A DNA stretch of 64,000 nt from JAEUIE01 sp047602475 (GTDB lineage Bacteria > Planctomycetota > Planctomycetia > Gemmatales > HRBIN36): contig JASGHE010000003.1 of assembly GCA_047602475.1 (NCBI GenBank), forward strand, positions 682,001 to 746,000, given 5' to 3'. Shown piece by piece: positions 8,474-16,961 of the stretch (position 1 is its first letter; each line of letters begins with the position of its first letter). The notes under the pieces are model-generated. The model was not told where the DNA came from. It worked only from the letters and a program-made list of their open reading frames with translations, and made no database searches. The translations under genes were made by a program, and so were the position numbers.

Positions 8474-8992
8474 TTAGGGTGTGCCGCCGAAGCCGAAGCC
8501 TTTGGGGCTCATTCCGGCGAAGCCGCCGCCGGTTAAACCGCTCGGGGCACTGAAGCCGGCAGCTCCGCCGCCCGCAGCCCCGCCTCCCCCGCCGAACAGG
8601 CCGCCCAGGATGGTGCCTCCGCCGTTCTGGCCGATCTGGTTGCCGGTGTTGCCTTGGAAGCCGGAACTGCCCGAGGCCTGAACGCCCTGGTTGCCATTGT
8701 TGCCGCCGGCAACGCCTGTTGTAGCGGCACCACTGACTCCGCTGGCTGCTTCATAGAAGTCGCCCAGTTGCTTGGGGTAGCCTTTTTTGCCGTAGAAGTC
8801 GGTTGATTCGACGCCGACCGAACTGGCGGCAGGGCGAACCCTGGGATTGAGCGGAGCGCCTTGCTGGGGCATCATACCTACCAGGAAGGGGCGTGTGCCT
8901 GGTAGTTGCCGCATGGGTTGAGCTTGAGCGAGGTTGGGGAGCAGCCAACTTAAAGTGATGGCTGCCAACGACATCCAGCGAATGGTGAACAT
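8474..8992 (-). CDS. Secreted glycine-rich protein of unknown function
   Basis: 172 residues from ATG at 8992. This start is preferred over one 32 codons further upstream because AAGAGG lies 6 bases before it and a clean signal peptide follows (hydrophobic core WMSLAAITLSWLLPNLAQA). The mature part is Gly/Asn-rich with poly-glycine runs (residues about 95-170) and no recognised domain. Probably exported. No homologue recognised. Confidence 0.6.
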   Translation of the reverse strand: MFTIRWMSLAAITLSWLLPNLAQAQPMRQLPGTRPFLVGMMPQQGAPLNPRVRPAASSVGVESTDFYGKKGYPKQLGDFYEAASGVSGAATTGVAGGNNGNQGVQASGSSGFQGNTGNQIGQNGGGTILGGLFGGGGGAAGGGAAGFSAPSGLTGGGFAGMSPKGFGFGGTP

Positions 8993-9116
8993 GAGTTGCC
9001 TCTTGGGAGGATGGCTTGGGTCAAGAGGTATAGACGGTAGAAGTGTAATAGTTTGCGCAGATGGCACATAAAGAACTGTCGAATTCATTGTGAGTACCCT
9101 TCGTTTAGTATGCCGT

Positions 9117-9318
9117 AGCCCCTGTTAAGGGGCGACCGGGTGGTAGCTGGCAATGTTTAGCTGCCAGTATGAATTGGAATAAATGATTGAGCCCCGATAG
9201 GGGCGATTGGGATGTGGCCCCAGTTCCAATCGCCCCTATCGGGGCTCTAAGAACTTTATGCCACTCGACTGGCAGCTTCGCAGCCAGCTACTGCCCGGTC
9301 GCCCCTTATCAGGGGCTG
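9117..9318. repeat. Composite palindromic element, family A (copy 2)
   Basis: Same nested layout as at 6754. The inner hairpin is GAGCCCCGATAGGGGCGATT with AATCGCCCCTATCGGGGCTC; the GATAGGGG/CCCCTATC part differs from the other copies on both strands together. Confidence 0.85.
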
Positions 9319-9360
9319 AAAAACCTTCCCAATCGAGTGAGGGGTTGGTGGATATTGCGG

Positions 9361-9396
9361 TTGCACGCGCTCCCTTGCTAGCGCTGCGGGCTGGTA
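9361..9396. repeat. Half of a family C palindromic element
   Basis: Only the right arm (CCCTTGCTAGCGCTGCGGGC) and the core word TTGCACGCGC are present, just upstream of the promoter of the following methyltransferase. Confidence 0.7.
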
Positions 9397-9407
9397 GGGA
9401 ACTGCGG

Positions 9408-9437
9408 TTGTCAACTATGAAGGCCCTGCACTATACT
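9408..9437 (+). promoter_or_regulatory. Candidate sigma-70-type promoter
   Basis: TTGTCA (9408-9413), 18-base spacer, TATACT (9432-9437). The start codon at 9463 follows after a short leader carrying GAAGAAGG as a ribosome-binding site. Confidence 0.55.
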
Positions 9438-9462
9438 TCACGCCCCTGAAGAAGGTCTTGCT

Positions 9463-10182
9463 ATGAAACAACTCGTGACACGGATGTCCCGGCTGCTGCG
9501 AACTCGTCATGATCGGGTCGGTGTGGCTGCTTTGGATCGAAATGCACTGGCTCAGCAGTATCTGGCCGGGTCGGGTCTGGAGATTGGGGCGTTGCATCAT
9601 CCGCTACCGGTGCCGGTTGGGGTGCAGGTGAAGTATGTCGATCGGATGCCTGAAGCGGAACTGCGTCGGCATTACCCGGAGTTGGGGAACGAGACGTTTG
9701 TCCGCATTGATATCGTCGATGATGGCGAGACGCTGACGAAGGTGGCAGATGCTTCGCAGGACTTTGTGATCGCCAATCACTTCCTCGAACACTGCGAGGA
9801 TCCGATCAGTACGCTGAGGACGTTCTTCCGGGTGCTGAAGCCTGGGGGCGTGATCTACCTGGCGATCCCGGAGAAGACCTGTACGTTCGATCGTGATCGT
9901 CCGGTGACGGCGTTGGAACACTTCTGGGAAGATCATCGGAACGGCCCGGAGCATTCACGCTGGGAGCACTATCGGGAATGGGCGGAACTGGTGGATAAGC
10001 GCGGCGATGAGGCTGAGGCCCATGCCCGGCAGCTACTCAGCAAGAGTTACAGCATCCACTTCCATGTCTGGGATCAATCGAGCTGGCTACTCTTTTTACA
10101 TTCGATGCAGCAGACGTTTGGGTTTCATATCGAGGTGATGCTGCGGCATGGGATTGAAGTGATCAACGTGCTGCGGAAATAG
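9463..10182 (+). CDS. Class I SAM-dependent methyltransferase
   Basis: 239 residues. The SAM-binding motif I is LEIGAL (39-44); an acidic residue pair follows near 85, and FLEHCEDP (about 108) plus LKPGGVIYLAIPE (about 125) match the Methyltransf_11-type fold. The C-terminal third contains a conserved-looking HFHVWDQ segment often seen in methyltransferases near glycan or lipid modification genes, but no such neighbours are present and the substrate is unknown. Own promoter and good ribosome-binding site; monocistronic. Confidence 0.7.
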   Translation: MKQLVTRMSRLLRTRHDRVGVAALDRNALAQQYLAGSGLEIGALHHPLPVPVGVQVKYVDRMPEAELRRHYPELGNETFVRIDIVDDGETLTKVADASQDFVIANHFLEHCEDPISTLRTFFRVLKPGGVIYLAIPEKTCTFDRDRPVTALEHFWEDHRNGPEHSRWEHYREWAELVDKRGDEAEAHARQLLSKSYSIHFHVWDQSSWLLFLHSMQQTFGFHIEVMLRHGIEVINVLRK

Positions 10183-10192
10183 TCGTGGAACC

Positions 10193-10288
10193 GTGGCAGG
10201 GGTCAGATGTACTCATCTGCCCCCTGCATGAAGGCGAAGATGTTGCACGTTTCGCAGGGGGCACCGGAGTACCGATGACCCCTGCCAC
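10193..10288. repeat. Palindromic element, family B
   Basis: Between convergent genes. Left hairpin CAGATGTACTCATCTG, right hairpin CACCGGAGTACCGATG, each closed by GGGGT/GCCCC-type outer stems. Core GATGTTGCACGTTTC. Confidence 0.85.
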
Positions 10289-10298
10289 GACTTTTCAA

Positions 10299-10895
10299 TT
10301 ACGGGAACATCGCACTGCGTTCAGCGACCCAGTCTTTGGTGCGTTTGGGGAGCAGCGAGAAGTCAGCTTCGTTATTCTTGTAGACCGACTGGACGATCTC
10401 CATGTAGAAGAGTCGCTCCGCGGGGTAGAGCAGGTGATAGTAGCTGAGGATGACAGTGTTGCGTTTGTCGCCCTTGAGGCCGGTCTTCTCGAGCGCTTTG
10501 TTGAAGAAGTCCTTTTCCTTTTTGTTCTCGACTGAGCCGGCCAGGAGCCAGGCGTTCTTGGTCGGCTCATCGAACATTTTGAAGAAGCGTGACATGTAGA
10601 AGGCGACGAACTCGCCTTCGAAGGGGTACTTCTTCTCCTTCATTGCTTTGTTGATCTTGAGCAGTTCATACTCTTCGACCCGGCTGGCAAGATCGAACGC
10701 CCGTTTGATCATGGGATCGGAGAGGTTCATGGGATAAGTTCCCACCTTAGCCTTGAGCACCTCATCGAGCATGGCTTTGAGTTGTTTGTCTTCTTCTTGA
10801 GTCAAACGGTCAGCGTTGCTTTGTGCGAAGAGCAGCGAGGGGAGCAGGAAGAGCAGACAACTAAGAGCTGAGGTAGAGATCGAGTTGGAAGACAT
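10299..10895 (-). CDS. Secreted protein of unknown function
   Basis: 198 residues. An N-terminal signal peptide (hydrophobic core LSCLLFLLPSLLFAQS, cleavage near residue 26) precedes an all-helical, lysine/glutamate-rich mature domain (KQLKAMLDEVLKAKVGTYP and later). No catalytic motif or known domain recognised. Likely periplasmic. Stand-alone, convergent with the methyltransferase, with a family B repeat in the gap. Confidence 0.6.
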   Translation of the reverse strand: MSSNSISTSALSCLLFLLPSLLFAQSNADRLTQEEDKQLKAMLDEVLKAKVGTYPMNLSDPMIKRAFDLASRVEEYELLKINKAMKEKKYPFEGEFVAFYMSRFFKMFDEPTKNAWLLAGSVENKKEKDFFNKALEKTGLKGDKRNTVILSYYHLLYPAERLFYMEIVQSVYKNNEADFSLLPKRTKDWVAERSAMFP

Positions 10896-11044
10896 GGGAT
10901 AGGTCTCGGGCGGATGATGTTCTCCTGTTTAGTTTAGCATCTGAGGTGTGGGCGTTCAAAGTAAGGTGATGCTCATTATTTTCATGAGCGATAACTCATG
11001 TTTGCGCTACACGGTGGTCAAGGTTTGCGGTACTCTGCAACGTC

Positions 11045-11491
11045 ATGGTTACCACCCTTTCCGATGCTCAGTTACTGGCACGCCGTTACCACAGACGTCG
11101 GTGGATTATTCCTCTTTCGCTGGCCATGATACCCTTGCTCCTGGCGCTCATCGTCGTCGCACTTCTCCTATCCTCTTCGGGGATCACTATTGAAGAAGCT
11201 ACGGCGATTTATGAACGCATGGACAAGAAAAGCACCCGGGCGCAGGTCGAAAGACAATTAGGAAGGCCATTCAGCCAGCGAACTCTGGAAGGCAACAAGA
11301 CCTACACCTGGCTGTTCGTCAGGCAGTCCTTGAACTCGGTCGAGTTTTTCGCCGTATTGCTGTACACACAAAACGAAGAGAAAGACTGCCAATTGAGCTT
11401 CGTGGACGGAACCGTCCAAGGTTGGGTAGCCTGGAGGTTTCGCTGGGCTCTTTTGAAACAGAGACTGGGGATCAACGTGGATGATGAATAG
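11045..11491 (+). CDS. Single-pass membrane protein with a BamE/SmpA-like soluble part (tentative)
   Basis: 148 residues. A basic N-terminus (RRYHRRR) and one membrane helix (about residues 21-45) are followed by a small alpha/beta domain. Its pattern, an initial helix (TIEEATAIYERMDKKSTRAQ), then VERQLGRP and a Trp-containing strand (KTYTWLF), resembles the small BamE/SmpA-like fold, but conservation is too weak to assign a function. Start ATG at 11045 with no clear ribosome-binding site. Confidence 0.5.
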   Translation: MVTTLSDAQLLARRYHRRRWIIPLSLAMIPLLLALIVVALLLSSSGITIEEATAIYERMDKKSTRAQVERQLGRPFSQRTLEGNKTYTWLFVRQSLNSVEFFAVLLYTQNEEKDCQLSFVDGTVQGWVAWRFRWALLKQRLGINVDDE

Positions 11492-11548
11492 TGCCTCTCG
11501 CAGCATGACGAGTGGTAGTCGATCATCTTCTTTGGGGGTATGTCTACG

Positions 11549-11582
11549 AAAAAGGGGTTACGTCGATTTGACGTAACCCCTT
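11549..11582 (-). terminator. Intrinsic terminator of tRNA-Leu
   Basis: On the minus strand a 13-base-pair stem (AAGGGGTTACGTC with GACGTAACCCCTT) and 5-base loop is followed directly by TTTTTCG. It lies 12 bases beyond the tRNA 3' end. Confidence 0.85.
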
Positions 11583-11594
11583 ATGCTGTAACAG

Positions 11595-11678
11595 TGCCGA
11601 AGACAGGAGTTGAACCTGCACCTGGTTTCCCAGACTAGAACCTGAATCTAGCGCGTCTGCCAATTCCGCCACTTCGGC
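11595..11678 (-). tRNA. tRNA-Leu (anticodon CAG)
   Basis: 84 nucleotides. Acceptor stem GCCGAAG pairs with CTTCGGC plus discriminator A. The anticodon stem CTAGA/TCTAG encloses the loop TTCAGGT, giving anticodon CAG. There is a long variable arm (class II) and the T-loop GTTCAACTC. The 3' CCA is not encoded. A TTGACA promoter lies upstream and a strong intrinsic terminator downstream, so the gene is an independent unit. Confidence 0.95.
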
Positions 11679-11687
11679 CAGAGTAGT

Positions 11688-11716
11688 TGTTTATGTAGGG
11701 AGACAAGAAATGTCAA
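11688..11716 (-). promoter_or_regulatory. Candidate tRNA-Leu promoter
   Basis: On the minus strand, a perfect TTGACA (11716-11711), 17-base spacer and TAAACA (11693-11688), 9 bases before the mature 5' end of the tRNA. The -10 is weak but the position is right. Confidence 0.55.
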
Positions 11717-11778
11717 CCTGCGAAACGACGGCAGAGGTTATGAAGCTCCACTGATCCGCTCAGCGATCATCCCCAGGA

Positions 11779-12168
11779 TCATTTTGGTTTTTGATCGCTT
11801 TTCTCTGCACTGATGAAGGCGGAGGCCGGTTTCATCAATTTCCGCGTCCCGAGAAAACGACAATTCTGAAGGATGGCGGTTTCGGGTTTAGTGACGTCCA
11901 CGACGTACTCCACGGAGAAATCGACAGCTCGTTCTTTTTCGACCAGGGTGGTGCAATCAAACGTGATGCTGAGCGTGTTATCCGTTTTCTTGTCTACATG
12001 AAGCTGCATCGGTTTCCTGATCTCGATGGGGCTGATGGCCCCTGTTCTTCCCTTAGGGCGAATGTAGCCAATGATCGTTTGCAGCTCGCCCTGGTTTTTG
12101 GGGTCCACTATCTTCTGGATCACGCTATTGTCATCCAGATTGGCGATGGCGAAGATCAGGTTTTCCAC
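11779..12168 (-). CDS. C-terminal part of a frame-broken membrane protein
   Basis: 129 residues if started at GTG 12168. However, the same frame reads protein-like sequence further upstream (about 12245 inward: ESTRFAQTAFVENLIF), so this is best seen as the end of the gene at 12131-12961, displaced by a +1 shift near 12205-12240. The fragment has a helix (ENLIFAIANLDDNSVIQK) followed by beta strands, like a second copy of the domain type seen in the upstream part. No known family recognised. Confidence 0.5.
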   Translation of the reverse strand: MENLIFAIANLDDNSVIQKIVDPKNQGELQTIIGYIRPKGRTGAISPIEIRKPMQLHVDKKTDNTLSITFDCTTLVEKERAVDFSVEYVVDVTKPETAILQNCRFLGTRKLMKPASAFISAEKSDQKPK

Positions 12169-12961
12169 AAAAGCTGTCTGCGCGAATCGCGTGGATTCGC
12201 AACTGCTGACCGTAAGGCGTGTCTTCAGACATGTGTGACGCAGGGTCTATGCTCAATACCCAGTCTCTTCGGATGCCATCCGGACTGTAGAAGTCTTCCC
12301 CCCGGGCGGAGACCGCGAAAAAGCCCTGCTTGGCAGGACTCTCGTAGAAATAGCCGAATCGAAACACCGGAGCTTCTCGAACCGACTTGGCTTCGATGAG
12401 ACCGGCATACCTTATCTTGACCTTGTCTCCGTAACGGAGTAACTGCCCGGTGACATCGTCAGCCAGATACTTGTCAAACTCGCTCTGTTCCTGCTGCTGG
12501 CCGGGAAATTGCTTGCGAAGACGATTCAGCTCTTCCGGGTTGAAATCGAGCAATCGAGCGCTGGGGGCAACCCGCATCAGAAAAGCGGCGCCTGCTTCCC
12601 CTCTTTGCAGGGTGGCAATCCAGGCGGTGGTCGCTTCTTTGGCTTCCGATTCGGTGATGTATTTGGAAACGACGGTCATGGTCAGCCAGCCCAGGCCGCT
12701 GCCGACGGTAATGACAATTCCGAGTACAGCCCAGGTCTCGCCGGCGAGGTTGCCTTGCGAAGTCCGGATGGATCTCCAAGCCAGGCAGCAGATGATAAAA
12801 GCGGGGAGAGTGACGACCAGAAGCAGCCAGAAGAGGCTGTCTGAGGCGAAAATCAGCGTGGAGACCAGCGCCATGAGCAAGCCTATGATAGCCATGCGGC
12901 TAATAGGGCTGTAGTTGGTGTCGGTTTGCACCGGCATCGGCGTAATAATGGGGGAAGCCAT
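12131..12961 (-). CDS. Two-helix membrane protein with DUF4190-like N-terminus (frame-broken)
   Basis: 276 residues in the uninterrupted frame from ATG 12961. Two membrane segments (about 23-60: IGLLMALVSTLIFAS and LFWLLLVVTLPAFIICCLAW), then a third hydrophobic stretch (AVLGIVITVGSGLGWLTMTV) and a soluble domain starting at AKEATTAWIATLQRGEAG. The last 20 or so residues of this frame look random, while the +1 frame continues sensibly into 11779-12168, so the intact protein would be about 390 residues. Divergent from the GAP1-like gene. Function unknown. Confidence 0.5.
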   Translation of the reverse strand: MASPIITPMPVQTDTNYSPISRMAIIGLLMALVSTLIFASDSLFWLLLVVTLPAFIICCLAWRSIRTSQGNLAGETWAVLGIVITVGSGLGWLTMTVVSKYITESEAKEATTAWIATLQRGEAGAAFLMRVAPSARLLDFNPEELNRLRKQFPGQQQEQSEFDKYLADDVTGQLLRYGDKVKIRYAGLIEAKSVREAPVFRFGYFYESPAKQGFFAVSARGEDFYSPDGIRRDWVLSIDPASHMSEDTPYGQQLRIHAIRADSFCGKPDLRHRQSG

Positions 12962-13073
12962 CGAGGAGGATCCTGCCTGGGGTCGTGACACGTGCTCATC
13001 ATATTGTGGGGAAACTATAGGTAGTACGCCAGTGGGAGGGGGGAGGTTCGGGGGAAGGGGCGAGGTGGTAGAG

Positions 13074-13164
13074 GTAGGGTGCGTCGAGCGGTACTCCGCG
13101 AGCCGCACCTCCCCTTTCGGTGTAAATGGTGCGTCGGCGCGGAATACCGCTTGACACACCCTAC
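13074..13164. repeat. Palindromic element, family D
   Basis: GTAGGGTGCGT at the left and ACACACCCTAC at the right enclose two hairpins with tips GGTACTCC and GGAATACC. Lies in the divergent gap upstream of the GAP1-like gene. Confidence 0.8.
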
Positions 13165-13348
13165 ATACTCCCGCATTTTTCTCGCCCTCAGCCTTGGCCT
13201 GCGGTACAACAAAGATGCTGGATAAGAAGCTAGATATTCTGTTCCGTATGCTACAGTTGGATGGCAGGGGAGCCGTCGTTTTTTTGGCAGGGATGCTTGT
13301 TCGAGGTCGGACCGCACTGGTTCGTAGAGCCCCTTCGCCTGAGGCATC

Positions 13349-15922
13349 ATGAAGCAAGCCTACTTTGCCGTGCTCGATCGTCATCAAGCCCAGCATCTGC
13401 CTCATGGTGGATCGGGGCTGTTTCATCCGATCAAGGGGCACCTGCAACTGGCGGTCACGGGGGAGATTCGTCCTTGTGCGGCGTCGGCGGGGGTTTCTTA
13501 TGAAGAGCTCTCGGCCCTGATTCCGTTGGTGGGGTATGAACCGCCTGGGCCTGATAATCACGCGAATAAGAATGGCAGCGGGTTGAACGGGTCGTTGTCG
13601 CAGAAGAAGGCGCCGGTCAGCCTGGCGTTGTTGCAAACTCAGGCGGCGGGGCGGGTGCTCAGTCATGGTACGCTGGCCCCCGCTTCCGAAGGGGTGCCAA
13701 GCCATAGTTTCACCCATGTGCTGCTCGATGTGCCGGCCACGCTGGATGCTCACCAGGCGATTCAGACTTGGGGCAGCGAGCAATGGCAATGCTCGGCGGC
13801 GGACGGACTGGGGCAACTCAGCGATTCGTTGTTCCCTCCCGTTTCGGATGAACTGGACGATAAGACCTTCACGCTGTTCCTGAAAGAGACGCAGACGCGG
13901 GAACTGTTCCAGTTCGTGCTGGCGGCGATGCTGGAGACGCATGAGGAGACCCGTATCTTCGTGGCTGCCCCTTCGGAAATTGTCGCAGCGTGCATCTATG
14001 GTCTGACTCGCGCTCTGCCGTCGCCGCTGCTGGATAACTTGACGTTCTCCACGTATGAGCATGATCCACTGAAGTGTCCGGCCCGGATCGTCGGGACTAT
14101 TCCTTCATCGGAAGAGAAGGAACTGCCCCCGAGTTGCCATGATGGGGCAGGGGTAGGCATCAACTATTTCACGGGCACCAAGACCAGCATCGACATGGAT
14201 ATTCCCTATGTCGAGTTCGCGGTGCAGGTGCTGGCGTCGGGGAACGTGGGGCCACTCGATGACTTCCGGGCGACCTGGCAGCGGTTGGGTATCAAAGATG
14301 GAACGCTGCTGGATGTGGTTTACCGTTTGGGCGCGGCCCCGAAGCGATCACCAAGGTGGAGGCGGTCAAAGCGCTTCAGGATAAGTCGCTGGCGGCGTGG
14401 GTTTGTCCTCGGCCCGAGTATCAGAAGCTGTTCCTCGACTGGGCACTCGAGGACATCGACTTCGCTACTAATACGTTTCCACGGGTGGTGGCTGCGCTGC
14501 GGCAGAAGTCGGATCATTTGACCCGCATTGCAGGCACCATTCGTGAAGCGGGGCTGGCTGCGGTACATGCCGGTGACTTGACGAAGACTCGTTGTGCGCT
14601 CGAAGTGTTGTTGCCGATGGTGTCGCCGACCAGTGGTTCGTCGATCTGGGGGGAGATCCTGCAGAAGCAGAGCGACCCGGATGCGTTGAGCTGGGACATG
14701 CGAACGTATCTGCTGCCCAAGATGGCTCGGCTGCGGCCTTTGAGCGTGGGGCAGACCCCCGATGCGGACATGGCCCGGTGGCTGCGAATACCGGCAGATA
14801 AACTCGGCAGCCTGCTTTCGATGAGCTCTGTCGCAGGGGTATCAGATCACCACTTGTCTGGAGATGTTGGAGGGTGGCGGGGAGAATCTGCAGACGGTAG
14901 CGAACGCATTAGCTGGCAATCAGCAGATGGCAATGACGGTGCTGCAGCAACTGCTGGGCACCGCCCAGGGCAAGAGCACTGCTCATGAACTGTTCGGCAA
15001 GCTGTTGAGCGAGGCTCCGTCGCCCAGTTGGCTGCTCGATGTGATGAAGCTCGAACCACCCGTGCCTGCGTCGTTCCTCAATCATTGTCTGGGCACCGCG
15101 CTCGATCATGGCGTGCAGGCGATCGATCCGATTCCGTTTGTGAAGCAACATGGCACAGCACTATTGGAACGGCTCGGAGGTCAGGGGAATCTTGATGGGC
15201 TGGCGGGACAACTGCTGGAAGGGCAGGCCGGCGAACTGCTGGGTGATGAGGCGCTGCGGTCGTTCTTCATGGGGCTGGAAAACAAGCAGGGCCTGAGTGG
15301 AACGGTGGAAGAACGGCTGCGAGCGATGCTCAAAGTCCATCGCTACTTCGAGCAGCCTACGGTTCGGCCGGATCAGCTGGAGGCGGTTGCCAAGGCGGTG
15401 CAACTGGAGCCTAAGCTGTTCAGCCCGGCGACACAGGCGAAGTTACTGAGGGCGGCGATGTCGTGCATGGATGCAGCGACGTTTCAGGATGATCTGGTGG
15501 CGCTCTTACTCAATTGGGGGCCGATCTTCGGCGGGCCATCGAACCTGTATCGGGAATGCCTGAAGCACAGTCAGGAGAGCAAAACCTTCTGGAAGAACTC
15601 AGAGCAATTGCAGGCTTACCTGGCAGTGGCTCTCGATGGCACCACTTCCGATGCGCTGAATGCCCAAACCGAAGGGTTGGAAGCGGAGGCGTACTCCCTC
15701 GTCGATAATCTGGTCAGGCGTGGCGGCAAGAAAGCGTGGGAGGAGATGAACAACCACATCGCCGACTGGCCACGGCCGGCGAAGCGGCAATGGCAGTTGC
15801 TCAGCAGGGCATTGACTCCCGCCAACGGACGGGGCGTGGGACGAGACGTGATGGCGATGTTGGTCGGTGCCGTCGTGATGGCGGTGGTGTTCGTGGCGCT
15901 CAAGTGGTGGGGGGTGTGGTAG
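13349..15922 (+). CDS. GAP1-N2-like large protein with C-terminal membrane anchor (two frame breaks)
   Basis: Three consecutive reading frames give one coherent protein of about 857 residues: frame 1 from ATG 13349 to about 14335, frame 2 to about 14825, frame 3 to the stop at 15922. The N-terminal part (SFTHVLLDVPATLDAHQAIQ) resembles the GTPase-associated protein 1 N-terminal domain, a family linked to NTPase conflict systems; the rest is helical, and the protein ends in a membrane helix (AMLVGAVVMAVVFVALKWW). The divergent partner at 12131 is also a membrane protein with a broken frame. No GTPase is adjacent. The family call is tentative; the frame breaks are seen directly. Confidence 0.55.
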
Positions 15923-15923
15923 G

Positions 15924-15974
15924 GGAGTTGGGAGTTGAGAGAGAGGAGTGGAGAGTTGAGAGAAGAGTTAAGAG
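15924..15974. repeat. Heptanucleotide tandem repeat (GGAGTTG)
   Basis: About seven imperfect heptamers (GGAGTTG, GGAGTTG, AGAGAGA, GGAGTGG, AGAGTTG, AGAGAAG, AGTTAAG) directly after the GAP1-like stop. Confidence 0.65.
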
Positions 15975-16089
15975 CAAGCATCAACAGTGATCGCACGCCG
16001 TCTTTTGCCTGAAAGGCATACGCATCAAAGGGTAATGGGCATCCCCCGTATTCTCCCATTCGCCCGAAGGGCGAACTTTGTCTGAACAA

Positions 16090-16506
16090 CTACTTCATCA
16101 ACAAAGGCCGAAACCCTGCTTGTGCAAAGTGATGATCGCCGGTCAAGGCATCGATGATCTTGCGGCGTTTCATAACCACAAAGCTGATGCAATCCACCAC
16201 AGACCATTGCTAATCGCTGCGCTGCCGAAAGAGTTCCACACCCCGATGAAAGAGCGTTCGTGAAGCAGGAATGACACGGATTTGCCTGTCGTTCATGCTG
16301 TCAAGAACATTGGCATAGAGACCACGCAGGTAAGCAGATGACGATAACATGTTACCAAGTTCAAGCAGGATAAAATCGGTGGTGATGATCCGCCTTTTAG
16401 CAAGCGTCAACGGGCTGAGTATTTCGACGGCTTTTTCGTTTGCGTCATCATCAGGATTGACGAGGGCCGCGAAAAAGAAGGTGTCGGCAAAGACTTCCCG
16501 GTTCAC
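16090..16506 (-). pseudogene. VapC-type PIN-domain toxin interrupted by an in-frame amber codon
   Basis: Reads as a PIN ribonuclease: ADTFFFAAL with the first acidic residue at 7-15, and TDFILLELGN at about 43. After 98 codons (LFRQRSD) a TAG occurs at 16212-16210, but the same frame continues with textbook PIN sequence (QWSVVDCISFVVMKRRK, then ALTGDHHFAQAGF) to a second TAG at 16090. One substitution such as AAG to TAG explains it. The start overlaps the upstream antitoxin by 4 bases. The truncated product would lack the last catalytic aspartate (VVDC), so it is presumably inactive unless the stop is read through. Confidence 0.75.
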
Positions 16507-16769
16507 CGTTTGGCCACCCCGTAAGCATAGTGATCGGCCTGGCTGGCGAAGTCTTTGGGCAATTTAGTCCCGGAGGAGAGGCGAACTCGTTTGGCTAATC
16601 GGCCTAGTGAGGATTGATCGAGTGGATCATGGTTGCCATTGGTTGAGGGCTTTGACTTAGTTGCCTTCTTTTTTTGTGCGCCGAGTGAGACAACGTAATC
16701 CAACACCTGCTGTTGTCTGTTCTTGGGCAGCTTATTCAATTCTTGTACTACTTTTTGTGCGACTGTCAT
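16503..16769 (-). CDS. VapB-like antitoxin
   Basis: 88 residues, upstream of and overlapping the PIN gene by 4 bases. The N-terminal half (AQKVVQELNKLPKNRQQQVLDYV) matches the DUF2281/VapB-type antitoxins that pair with PIN toxins, and a basic linker follows. The C-terminal part (PKDFASQADHYAYG) probably wraps the toxin. Still intact although the toxin is broken. Confidence 0.65.
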   Translation of the reverse strand: MTVAQKVVQELNKLPKNRQQQVLDYVVSLGAQKKKATKSKPSTNGNHDPLDQSSLGRLAKRVRLSSGTKLPKDFASQADHYAYGVAKR

Positions 16770-16961
16770 GCTTGCCTCGTGTCGTTATCAATTGAATGAG
16801 TGCTTGCTTGCATCTTACCAAGGAGCATGAGTGACCTCAATTCCAAGCGTTCAAAAAGTTAGTCTCTTCATGATCGTTACCAATTAAATTTCCCTAAACC
16901 CGCGCACTCGGTCGTGTGTTAAGTGCATTCATCTGGTAGAACCGAGACCAGAGGGATCGTC

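Noticed and set aside
12962..14062. Upstream extension of the minus-strand membrane-protein frame
   Set aside because: It lies antisense to the GAP1-like gene and is not protein-like; the ATG at 12961 precedes the first plausible residues.
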